From: Fasciolopsis buskii
Taxonomy: Eukaryota > Platyhelminthes > Trematoda > Plagiorchiida > Fasciolidae
Length of the DNA: 64,000 nt
Assembly (NCBI GenBank): GCA_008360955.1
Contig: LUCM01007323.1
Location: 95,922-159,921, forward strand
Direction: 5' to 3'
The notes beneath the pieces were generated by a model. That model was not told the DNA's origin. It saw only the letters and a list, made by a program, of their open reading frames with translations, and searched no databases. A program made the translations under genes and the position numbers. This document shows, in pieces, positions 46,901-58,900 of the stretch; the first letter of the stretch is position 1; each line of letters starts with the position of its first letter.

Positions 46901-49199
46901 CAATCGATCGAAATTTCCATGTGTCGATCTAAATATATCACGATCTAACGACCTCTCGATCTGTCTAGCTCTTGATCTATCAATCTCTCGATCGATCTAT
47001 TTAAATATCCCCAGATCTATGAAATTATCGAGCTAACTTTCTATTTATCCCTCGAACTCTAGATCTATATATCAATCTATCCAGCGAACTATCTATCTCT
47101 CTCGATCTGTCTATCTCTCGATCCATCTATCTATCGATGTGTCGATATCTCGATGCATCTATCTCTCGATCTATCTATCATTCGGTCTATTTATCTCTCT
47201 CTCTCTTATTCTCTCGATCTATCGATTTATGCATCTCAATATCTATCTATCACTCGAATCATATCTCTCGATTTATCAATCTCTCAATCTATCCATCTCA
47301 CGAATTACCTATCTCGCGATCTATCTAGATATCTAGCTATCTATCTCTCGATCTACCTATTTCTCAATCTATCTATCTCTCGATCTATCTATCTCTCCCT
47401 CAATCTGTTTATGGAACTGTGAATCTCTCGATCTACCCAACTCTCGTTCTATCTACCACGAGATCCATCTTTCTATCAATCAATATATATTTCGATTTTT
47501 CTAATTCTCGATCGATCCATCCGTCCATCTATTTATTTCCTAATCTGTCTCTAACTCGATCTGTATATATCTCCAGCTATCCATCTCTCGATCTATCTAT
47601 AACTCAATCTCGCAATCTCTCGATCTACATATTGTCTCGAAACCTCCATCAAAATATCTTTGTTTCTATCTTTCTACTCACCTCACGATCGAGTTAAATA
47701 ACGATCTATCTATTTACCGAATCAATTATCGGTCTGTCGATCTATCTATCTCGCGCTCTATGGGTCTCCAGGTCTATAAACCTCGCGATCTATTTATCTC
47801 TCCATCTACCTATCTCTCGATCGATCTATCTACCGATCTATCTATCTATATATCCGCCGTTCTATCTACCAATCGATTTATCTATCTCCCAACCTATATG
47901 TTGCACGATCCTTCTTTCTCCCGATTAGTCTATCTGTCGATCAATCTAACTCTCGGTATATCTATATCTCGATCTATCTATTTCCATACTTAGCTATCTC
48001 TCGATCTATGTATCTCTCGCTCTACCTATCACTCGATCTTCGACTCTATCTATCTAACTATCTCCCGATTTATCTACTTCTGGATGTACATATCTCTCGA
48101 GACATCCATCTGTCGATATACCTGTCATTGGATCTGCATAAGTTTCAAACGATCTATCTCTCAAACTATCTAACTTTTCATCTGTCCATCTCTCTTCAAT
48201 TTACTATCGATCCATCTATTTCTCGATATATCTGACTCATGACAAATATTTCTCTCCATTCATCCACCTATCGATCTATCTATATTTCGATCTATCTACC
48301 TATAGATTTATTTACACATAACTATCTATGTGTCGATCTATCTTTCTTGCGATCTCTCTCTCTCTCTCGAAATATACCTCCCGCGTTCTCCCGATCACTC
48401 GAACTATTTTAATATCGATCGATCGATCTCTTGATCTATGTAACTCATGACCTAACTATCTACTGATTTCGCCCTATCTCTATCTATATTTCTCACGGTC
48501 GATCTATCTCTCGATATATCTGTCTCTCGATCTATCTATTTCTCGATATATCTATCCATACATCTCTCGATCTGTCTATGTCTCAATCGATCTATTCCGA
48601 TCCATGTATTTCTCGATTGATCTATTAATTCATCTATCTACACTCGAATAATCTATCTCTTGATCTAACTACCCATCTATCTCTCGTTTTCTCGGTCTAC
48701 CTATCTCTCGATCTATCTATTTATCAATCTAACTATCTCACGACCTATCTATCTCTCGATCTATTTATTACTAAATCTACCTAACTCTCGAGAAATCCAT
48801 CTGTTCATCTACCCAACACTGCGTCTATATAACTCTCAATCGATTTATCCCCCAATTTATCTATCTCTCAATCTATTCACCTATCGATCTATCTATCTCC
48901 CAAACTATTTAACTTTCCATCTGTTCATTGGACGTAATATCTATTTATTGATACATCTATCTCTCGATATATCTATCTCTTGAACTAAGAATCTCTCGAT
49001 CTATCAGTCTAACTATCTAACTCTCTCCATTTATCCGTCTTTTAATTTTTCTTTATCTTGATCTATCTATCTCTCGATCTGTATAACTCTCGAACTACCT
49101 ATCTCTCGATCCATCTAATTCTCGATCTATATATCTCCCAAACTACTTATAACTCGATCTATCTATATCTCGCTCTATCAATATCTCGATCTATAAATC

Positions 49200-49660
49200 G
49201 TTCAAGGTATCAATCTCGATCTAACTAATTCACGGTCCACCTCTCTCTCTATCGAACTACCTAAATTTCCATCTGTCCATCTGTCGAACTATCTGTTTCT
49301 AGATGTCAATACTCCATCAACCAAACTATCTATCCATCTAACCCTCAATCGATCTAGCTAACTCTCGATCCAACAATCTCCAGATCTATCACTGTAACGA
49401 TCTAACTATCTCTTGACCTATCAATATTTCGGTCTCTCAATCTCTCAATCTATTTATCTCCCGATCTATCAATCTCTCGATCTATCTACCTACCCATCTA
49501 TGCATCTCTAGATCTGTCTAACTCTCGATCTATATATCTCCCGATATATATTTCTACCGATCTGTCTATCACTCGAGGTATCAATCTGGATCTGACTAAT
49601 TCACGATCTCTCTCTCTCTCGAATTGCCTATATTTCCATCTGTCCAACTCTAGATCTATC
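49200..49660 (+). repeat. Higher-order duplication in right array, about 371 bp offset
   Basis: GGTATCAATCTCGATCTAAC with TTCACGG at about 49,206 recurs as GGTATCAATCTGGATCTGAC with TTCACGA at about 49,577. Both are followed by a TTTCCATCTGTCC word, at about 49,267 and 49,633. Confidence 0.75.
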
Positions 49661-51265
49661 TCCCTCTCAATCTATCTACCTACCTATCTTACCATCTCTC
49701 GATCTATGAATGTCACGGTCTAGCCATCTAATAATCAATACATCAATCGATCAGTCTATCTCTCGATCTATCTATCCCTTGATCAGTCCATCTCTCGATC
49801 AAACTATCTAACGATCTCTTGATCTCTCGATCTATATCTCTCTCGATCTATCGATTTGTCGCACTTACTATATCTCGAAATATCTATCTACGAATTTATC
49901 TCGATTGAAATATCTATCACTCGATTTATATATCTCTCGATCCATCTATCTCGATCTACCTATCTTTTGATCCATCGATATCTCGATCAATCTATCTCTC
50001 GATATATCAATCTATTCATCTATTTTCTAAAGTTTTGTATGTTTCTCGATCTCGCTCTCTCGATCCATCTCTCTGTCAATCTCTCGATCTACATATCTCT
50101 CGATGAATGTTTCTCTAGACCTATCGAACTATCGAGCCGAATGTAACGCTGGATCTATCTCTCTCTCTCTACCTATTTATCGTTCTAAGCATCTCTCTGT
50201 CTAACAATCTATCGATCTGCCTAACTCATGCTCTATCTTTGTCTTGATCTATGTTACTTTCGATCTGTCTATCTCTCGATACAGCGATCTCTCGATCTAC
50301 TTACCTTTCGATCTCTCGAACTTTCGATCTATGGATCTCTCGACCTATCAATCTCACGATCTATCCATCTGTCGATCAAACTCTACCTCGATCTATATCT
50401 CTCTCGATCTGTCTATCTCACGACCTATGTGTCGCTCGATCTATCTATCTCGCGATCTATCACTTTCTCGAGCTATCTAGTTCTACGTCTACATATATCT
50501 CTGGATATCAATATCCATCAAAACTATCGATGGATCTATATATCTTTCAATCGATTTATCTCTCCATCTATCTATCCATCGATCTATCTATCTATCGATC
50601 TACCTATCTTCTGACCTCTGGATTTCTTGATCTATCTATCTATAGATCTATCGCTATGTTGATCTTTCATTCTCACGATCCATCTGTCTCCCGATCTATC
50701 TACCTATTTCTCGAGCAATGCAAATTTATATCGACATTTATACCCCTCGTTCTATCTATCACTCAATTTTTATATATATATAATTATCTATCAATTTTCT
50801 GCAAATGTATCTATTTAAATATCTACCAATCTGTCTATGTATCCGTCTAACCAACTAACTATCTATGTATCATTCGACCTATCTATCTATCTATATATTC
50901 ATCTATATATTTTCTTATCCATCCATTTATCTGTATATGTATCTATCTATCTATCTATCAGTCTATCTATCTAGCTATCTATCTGTCTACGTACGTATCT
51001 CTCTATATCTCTCTTTAACATTTACCATTTTATCTATGTATGTAACTATCTTTCTGTCTATATCTCTCTCTATTGATCTTTCTACTTTAAACGCTGGCTA
51101 TCCATCTATCGATCTATCTCTCAATTTTTTATGTAACCATCTATATATATATCCATCTATCTTTTTATCTCTTTATATGCATACCTGCCAAACTATGCAT
51201 CAAGCAACTTATCCATTTTTCTATATATCTCTATCTATCGATCTATCTATCTATCTATCTTCCTT

Positions 51266-51715
51266 TCCCAAATCCTTCGCACTTGCGCCAGGATATCTAT
51301 TTGGAAACGCTTTCGCGGATACTCGCCGTCCTTACAAATAAATATAATGCATCTGAAAAAATTACATCCACTTCTTAAAGCCTTCGTACAACCGCCAGCT
51401 TCTCAAACGCATAAGATCTCCAATGCGATCACCATCTGTCCAAACAATTCGTTTATTCAACGATCCTTCACAAAACGTAAATTACGTCAGATATTTATCT
51501 CAAACAAGTAAAATATTCGTCGTAGAGCAAATACCTCAATTGCATAAGCCATGCCAGATTCTCGCACCCAGTTGAAACAAAAGAATTTCCAACAAAAGAT
51601 AAAAAAAGGGAAAACCATTTCAGACATATGACACCATCTCCTAAAGCACACGACCACTCGCCAGCTCCTCAAAAAGGAAGCTGGTCAATTACTAATTCGC
51701 ACACTTCATTCGGTA
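51266..51715 (+). repeat. Satellite, degenerate edge, forward orientation
   Basis: This is the first satellite-like text after the microsatellite. Words such as TTGCGCCAGGATATC, CCTCAATTGCATAAGCC and CAATTCGTTTATTC match the forward consensus of the 133-bp satellite poorly but in the right order and spacing. It is highly diverged, as expected at the edge of an array. Confidence 0.6.
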
Positions 51716-52704
51716 TTTGGAAAGGCTAAGAAAATGGCAAAACTGGAAAAAGGAAAAAAGCGCCGAAGAGCGAGACAAAGTGTGACGAAAAATCCCCACT
51801 TATAAATAAGGAACAAGTAAAAATGGTACAAGATAGTTGAGAAATTCAAACGAGGGGAATGCAAGTGCGATATTGGAAACATTAGGAAAATATCCAGAGA
51901 GGAAGTGCAAAAATGAAAAAAAATTCCGTATACTTAAAAATGCAACGAATGAAATTCTCATTTGTATACCTTATCCGATTAACTGGGACAGCAAATGCAT
52001 TTAGCACGTTGACGCGTTTACGAATAGATTGGAAGATCGAGTCAATCTGTGATAAACATTCCGTTCATTTAACAAGTAAAAAATGAATTTTCTGCGATTT
52101 GATATACCTTATCCGATTAACTGGGACAGCAGCATTGCATTTGCCCAATTATTGTCGCTAATTACGAATAGTTCGGAAGATCGAGTCAATCTGTGATAAA
52201 TATTCCGTTCATTTGAACAGGTAACTAATGAATTTCTCATTTGTATACCTTATCCGATTAACTGGGACAGCAAATGCATTTGCCATATTGTCGCTATTAC
52301 GAATAGTTCGGAAGATCGAGTCAATCTGTGATAAATATTCCGTTCATTTGAACAGGTAACTAATGAATTTCTCATTTGTATACCTTATCCGATTAACTGG
52401 GACAGCAAATGCATTTGCCATATTGTCGCTATTACGAATAGTTCGGAAGATCGAGTCAATCTGTGATAAATATTCCGTTCATTTGAACAGGTAACTAATG
52501 TTTTTCTCATTTTGTATTACTTATCCGATTAAGGTTTTATATTGTCAGCCTAATTGGATTCTTTGCGAATGTTATTCGGAGATCGAGTAAATCTGTATAA
52601 TATTTCCGTTCATTTGAACAGGTAACTAATGAATTTCTCATTTGTATTGTCAATTCTCCGCATTTTTCTGCAACTTCGTTTGCGATTGCAATCATTTCCA
52701 GTTT
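51716..52704 (-). repeat. Satellite, reverse orientation, with recently homogenised block
   Basis: Monomers here read in reverse relative to 52,730-56,515. The text TCGAGTCAATCTGTGATAA matches the reverse complement of the forward consensus TTATCACAGATTGACTC. Between about 51,950 and 52,640 there are five copies at 130-140-bp spacing. The two copies from about 52,237 to 52,500 are identical over about 133 bp, and neighbours differ by a few bases or small indels. The flanks, by contrast, are very diverged. Confidence 0.9.
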
Positions 52705-52729
52705 GTCTTATTACTTATACAAGTAAGAC
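52705..52729. other. Imperfect palindrome at a satellite orientation switch
   Basis: GTCTTATTACTT, then ATAC, then AAGTAAGAC. The right arm pairs with the left arm apart from a 3-base bulge. It lies exactly where monomers change from reverse (51,716-52,704) to forward (52,730 on). The words are the normal monomer text TAAGTAT-ACAAATAAGAC meeting its own reverse complement. Confidence 0.7.
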
Positions 52730-55700
52730 ATTTTCTAGCTGCCGCTTTTTGTAAGGGAATATTTAGCATAGATTGAATGCATCTCCTTTACTCTTCTTCA
52801 TATCGTTGATATCGCCATTGCAAACGCCTTCCCAGATATTCGGCGTAAGTACACAAATGAGGCATTGACATGTTCCTGAATGTATCGAATGAGTATTTCA
52901 AACCTGATTCAGTTCGTCTTCTGAAATGTTCGTCATACCTACAAAAACTTAATTGCAAACGCTTTCTCAGGTCATCGGATTAATTTTGCAAGATGGACAA
53001 CTATCTTCCGGATAAAATATAGAGAAAATTTGTCGCAGATTCTCTCCATTTCCTCATTTTATCTTCCTAGCGGTAATATCGGAAATTCGAACGCCTGCCC
53101 ACATAATCATAGTAAGTTTAAAAGCAAGATATTTGTTTTGTTCCCGGATGATGAAAAGAGAACATTTATCACATGATCGATTCCATCTCCTGATCTGTTC
53201 GTCCTAGCGCCAATGTCGCAATTGAGATCGCCGTCTCAACAAATCGGAGTTAGTATTCAAATTGAGAAATTCATTTGTTGCCAGTTAAAATTGATGGAAT
53301 ACTTGAAATAGAATGGAAACATCTTCCGAACAGTTCGTCATTGCGTTAATATGGCGGTCGCGAAAGCCTCCCCATTTAATCGGAATAAGTTTAAAATTAC
53401 AACTTTGGTTTGTTCCCCAGTGAATCAAAAGGATATTTTAAACCAGCTTCAATCCATCTGAATTATTCGTCATAGCGACGATAACGAAATTTCAAACGCA
53501 TACCCAGGATAAGCGCAGTAATTAAAAAAAGACATTGACAGTCTACTTGTTAAAATAAGACATTGATTAATTTTGAGTTAGAATGAGGGGAATATTTATC
53601 ACAGATTGACTCGATCTCGTCAACTATTCGTCCTAGCGCCAATATCGTGAATGCAGTCGACTTCTCAAGTAGTCAGAGTAGTAGGCAAAAAAGATGTGGT
53701 TATGTTCCCGAAGGAATCAAACGGAAATTTACCAATCATTGATTCCATCTCCTGAATTAGTCGTCCTGGCACCAACAAAGCCATTGCAAACGCCTTCCCA
53801 GATAATCGGAGTAAGTATACAAATAAGACATTGACTAGGCACCTGGTAAAATAAAGCTAGCCATAACAAAGGCATTTCAAAAGCCTTCCCAGACAATCGG
53901 AGCAAGTAAGCAAATACGACATTTAGTGGTTTCTGTGGAAAATAAAGAGAATATTTGTCACAGATGGACTCCATCGACTAAACGATTCATCGTAGCGCCA
54001 ATATCGAAATTGTCTTTGCATATGATCGGAATAGGTACAAAATAAGATTAATTATTTCTTGAAGAAAACAAAGTGTATATTCATCATCACAGATTAGATC
54101 TGCCTGCCGCACGATTCGTCGCACTGCTAATATCGCAATCGCAAACGATATTCCAGATAATCGGGGTAAGTATACTGATAAGCCATTGACTAGCTACCGT
54201 TTGCAATTAATTGAATAGTTTTCAGTGTTCCACTCCGTCTCCGGAACGATTGGTCATTGCGCCATTATCGCAATTCAAAACGCATTCCCACATACTCACA
54301 TTTAGTACACGATTTAGAAATTTACTTGTTCCGAAATGAATCAAAGAGAAAATTCACCAAAGATTGAATCTATTTCCTGAACTATTCATCCCAGCGCCAA
54401 TAACGTCATTGCAATCGCCCTCCCAGATAATAGGAATAATAGTACAAATATGACATTGACTTGTTCCCAAATGAATCAAACGGACGATTTTCCAAAAATT
54501 GACAAAACTGAAAAACTCGTCCCATCACCAATATCGCAATTGCAAACGGCTTCTCAGAAAATCTGAGTAAGTATGCAAATAAGACGTTGATTAGTTCCCG
54601 GGTAAAAGAAAGAGAATATTTATCACATATCGACTCCAGCTCCTGAAATTTTCGTCACAGCACCGATTTCGCCATTGGAAACCCATTCCCGATAATAAGA
54701 GTAAGTGTGCAAATGTGACATTGAATAGTCACTGGTTATAATAAAGACAGTATTTATCACAGATTGACTCTATCTCCTGAGCCATTCATATTAGCGCCAA
54801 AGTCGCAATTGCAGGCGCAGTTGCAGTCGCAGATATTCTCAGTTTGTCTACAATTAGGAATTTTCCTTATTCCCGAATGAATCTAAGGGACAATATACCA
54901 AAATTGGCTCCATCTGCCGAACGATTTGTCATAGCACCAATATCGCAACTGCGTTTGCCGTCCCAGATAATCATTCTTGGTATGCAAATGAGACATCCAG
55001 AAATTACCGGTTAAAATAAAGTGAATATTTATCACAGGTTGACTGCATCTCCTGAAATGTTCGCCCTAGCGCCAGAACCGCCTTTAGAAGCGACTTCCCA
55101 GGTAATCGGAGTAATTATACATATAAGATTTTGACTAGTTACTGGTTAAAATAGATTTATTTATCACTAATGGACTTCTCTTGAAATATTCGTCTTTGCA
55201 CCAATTCCGCAATTGCAAACTCCTGTGCACATAAGCGGATTGAGTACGCAAATATTACATTGACTTGTTCCTGAATGAAACAAAACGTATAAGTAAAATA
55301 GTTTGACTACAACTCCTGGTCATCGCGACAATACCGCAACTGCAAACGCCTTTGCACCTAATCGAAGTAATTACACAAATAAGACATTATTTAGTTGCTG
55401 AAGTAAACAAAGAGAATATTTATATCAAATTGACTCCATCTACTTAGTTATTCGCTTTTGCGCCAATATGGCGATTGCTAACGAATTTGCAAGAAATCGG
55501 AGTAATCATACAAAAAAGAATTAGGCTAGATGAAAAATAAAATAAAGTGAACATTTATCAAATGTTGATACTATGACCTCAAAAGTTCATCTTATTTCCA
55601 TTATTGCAATCGCTAACGCCTTCCCAGATAATCGGAGTAAGTATACAAATAAGGCGGTGAGAAATATCGGGTTAGAATAAAGGGAATATTTATCACAGAT

Positions 55701-56515
55701 TGACTCCACCTCCTGAACTATTTGCCCAGGCGACATTATCGCAATTGCAAACGCCTTCCCAGATAATCGGAGTAATTACGTACATATTACAATATTATCT
55801 GAATGAATTAAGGGAAATACTTATCACAAATTGACGCAATCTAATGAATTATTAACCCTAGCCCGAATACCGCAATTGCATACGAATTTCCAACTAATCG
55901 CTATTAGTATACAAATAAGGCGCAAAATATTTGCTGAATAAAATTAACTGAATACTTATCACAAATTGACTGTATCTACTGATTTTTTCATCTAAGCGCC
56001 AATATCGCAACCGCAAACGACTTTGCACATAATCGGAGTAGGTACGCAAATAATACTTATTGCTTATTGAATAAATTAGGGGAATACTTATCAGAGATTG
56101 AATCCATCTCCTGAACTATTCATAATGAATCAAATATCGTAATTGCAAACGCAGTCCAAGATAATTGGAGTAAGTATACAAACAACTCTTTGAGTAGTTA
56201 CCGTTTAAAATAAAGGGATTATTTATCACAGATTCAATCCATCTCCTGAATTATTCAAAATAAATCAAATATCGCAATTGCAAGCCCTTCCCATATAATC
56301 GGAGTAAGTAGGCAAATAAGACAGACAATATTTACTCAGTAAACTTAAAGAAATTCTTAACACAGATTGACTCCATTTCAATGACGATTCGTTCTAGAGC
56401 CTATATCGTAAATGCAAACGCATTTCCAAATAATCGAAATACGAATACAAATACGACATTGATATACATCCGTCAAAACTGGAGGGATTACTTATCAATA
56501 TTTGGCTGCATCTAG
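52730..56515 (+). repeat. Satellite alpha, about 28 monomers of about 133 bp, forward
   Basis: The repeating order in each monomer is: TTATCACAGATTGACTCCA, TCTCCTGAACTATTCG, the core AGCGCCAATATCGCAATTGC, AAACGCCTTCCCAGATAATC, GGAGTAAGTATACAAATAAG, then a GTTACCGGTTAAAATAAAG stretch. I located the core at 28 positions between 52,818 and 56,402, giving a mean spacing of about 132.7 bp. Monomers differ from each other at many positions, so the array is old. The core and the CCCAGATAATCGGAGTAAG words are best kept. No coding potential is proposed. Confidence 0.92.
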
Positions 56516-58900
56516 GTGGTGCTCGCGCGAATAAATTCGGAGATGGAGGCAATCATGAAACATGATTTACCGTTGGTTTTTGGATTAGGGAATAAATGTT
56601 TTGCTAGAAGTGACTGCTAGATTCTGGGGAAACTGTTCCGATTGCGATGTGTGCGGTAGCGTGACAGTTTCGAGGCCAATGTTAATTTTGAAAAAAATAC
56701 AAACCAAAATTTACGGAATGAGAAGAAACTGTTGTGTTAGAATTGATTTTGTGAGTATGAGAAAACGTTTGCAATTTAGATATTGTTGCTAGTGCGAATA
56801 ATTTCGGAGATGGAGGTAATTGTCTAACATGATTTGCCATCGTTTATAAAAATAGGGAAAAATATTTTTGTGAAGGTCCGCGAGAATCTGTGAAACCATT
56901 TCAACTGGGTTGGCAACGTGTTCTATTGACAGTTTAGAAGTTAATGTTAATTCCGATCGAATGCAAATAATAATGTGAGGTGTAAAGAGAAATGATTTTG
57001 TATGAACTGACTGCAAGATACTAAGTAAACCACTTCGATTGAGATACTGGTTCTTGGAATGGCAATTTCGAAGCCAATATTAATTTTGAAATAATGCAAA
57101 CCAAAATTAACGGAGTGAGGATAAATTGTTGTGTTAGAATTGATTATGTGAGTATGAGAAAGCTTTTGCAATTGAGATGTTGTTGCTTTCGCGAATAATG
57201 TCGGAGATACAGTCATTTATCTGATATTATTTGCACATTTTTATAAGAATTAGGTAAATTATTTCGATTGCACGGACTTCGCGATTTAAGTTGAGTTACT
57301 GGCGCCTGAATGTATAGTTTGAGAGGATGATGCAATTATCCGATATTATTTACTCTTAATTTAAGAACGAGGGATAAAATGTTTTGTATGCGCGGACGTC
57401 AAGAATCTGGGATAATCATTTCGATTGGGATGTCAACGCTTCCAAAGACAGTTTAGAAGTGACTGTTCCTTTTAAAGAATGCATATATAACTTCAAGGAT
57501 TAAGGGGAAATTATTTTGTTTGAACTGACTGCAAGAGTCTGCGAAAGCGTTTGCAGTTTTGGTATTGTTGCTAGCTCGTATAATTTCGGAGATGGAGGAT
57601 ATTGCCGCTTGGGAAGATAGTCTGGATGTCATTGTCAAATTTCGATGAATGCAAACAAAATGTTAAAGAGTAAGGAGAAATTATTCTTTATTCATGGAGT
57701 GCGTGGGGCTGGGAAGGCGTGTTCAATCGAAATGTTGTTGCTTTCGCGAATAATTTTGAAGATGTAGGTAATTTTCTGATATGGTTTACTCTTGTTTGAA
57801 ACAATTTAGAGAAAATGTTTAGTTTGAACGGACTGCGAGAATCCTGATTAGCTAATGCATTTGAAATGCTGGCGCTTGACCGAGTGTTTTAGGCGAATGT
57901 CGCAATTATCTTACATGATTTACTGTTGATTGAACTAACAGGGGAAATGTTTTGTTTGCACCGACTGCGAGATTCTGCGAAAACCATTTCGATTGTGATG
58001 TTAGCCCTTGTAAAGACAGTTTCGAAGTCAATGTCAATTTAGTAAGAATGCAAACAAAATTTAAGGAGTAGGGAGTGATTGTTTTGTTTGAACGGACTGC
58101 GAGATTCTGAGAAAGCGTTTGCAACCGAGATATTGTTGCTAGCTCGAATAATTTCGGAGGTGGCAATGGGAAGAAAATGTTTTGTTTGTACGGACAGGGA
58201 GGTTCTTGAAATGTTTATGCGACTGAGGTACTGTTGCCTGCGCGAATGATTACAGAACTGGAGGTAATTAGCTCCCACGATTTACTCTTGTTTGAAGGAA
58301 TAGGGAGAAAATGTTTTGTTTAATCGGATTGCGAGTTTCTGAGAAAGCGTTTGCATTTGAGGTTTTGGCGCTTGGACGAATATGTTAGAACATGGATGCA
58401 ATTGCCTGGTATGAGTTACCCTTGTTTGAAGGAATGGGGTGAACATTTTCTCTTTTTCAACTGGCTGCGAGAGTCTGGGAAAACCATTGTGATTGGAATA
58501 TCGGCGTATGCAGACGTGAAACTACATAAAATCTGGGTTCACACTTTAGGGAAAGTGGCCGAATTGTTGCTTGTCCACGAAATATGGGAGGCTGAGAATT
58601 ACTGTGCAATCGCGACTGTGGCGATAATAAGAATAGTTTACGAGTTATTTAGTGATCGGCATTTTAAACACGAAGGTGAAAATAATGGAAATTACGGTCT
58701 AAATGTTTCAAGGAATTTTGAGTTAATTGTTTTTGTCAACGGTGTATGGGAGACTGAAAACTGGTTTTCATAAGAGATTTCGGCAATGGGACGAATATGT
58801 TACCAGTTATTTGGTAATCAGTGTTCTACGAAACGAAAGTGACATTATTGAAAAATTTGGTTTCAATGTGAGGGAATGTGGACAAATTGGTTTGCGTGAA
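56516..58900 (-). repeat. Satellite alpha-related, reverse, alternating monomer types
   Basis: Orientation flips near 56,515: the text changes from forward CTGCATCTAGG to reverse GCGCGAATAAATTCGGAGATGG. Two monomer types alternate. One reads CGAATAATTTCGGAGATGGA then GGAAAATGTTTTGTTTG; the other reads GACAGTTTCGAAG-like text then AGAAAGCGTTTGCAATTGAG. A pair spans about 265 bp (for example 56,527 to 56,794). The core GCAATTGAGATATTG is the reverse complement of the alpha core. Towards 58,400-58,900 the words drift to the next type. Confidence 0.8.

Larger units (their letters stand above)
39873..51265 (+). repeat. Right microsatellite array, 12-16-bp unit ATCTATCTATCTCTCG
   Basis: About 11.4 kb of degenerate tandem repeat, again in a 4-bp register, but with a CTCG (often TCTCGATC) word every 12 or 16 bp. 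It therefore has a CpG and a GATC or TCGA site in most units. A 16-bp unit read in triplets gives a 16-residue period (LDLSISRSIYLSIYLS-like), which explains the many 60-200-codon open frames on the plus strand. Higher-order duplications are visible at 44,355-44,960, 46,080-46,900 and 49,200-49,660. From about 50,850 to 51,265 the CTCG word thins out and plain ATCT returns. The array abuts satellite DNA directly. Confidence 0.95.

Noticed and set aside
39890..51341. Many 60-200-codon plus-strand frames with LSISRSIYLS-like repeats
   Set aside because: They are products of the 12-16-bp CTCG-containing unit, which is also stop-free on the plus strand. A periodic peptide of 16 residues simply mirrors a 16-bp unit read in triplets.
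58351..58773. 140-codon open frame in the satellite region
   Set aside because: The interval is made of satellite monomers in transition from the 133-bp to the 175-bp type, and the predicted product has no domain.
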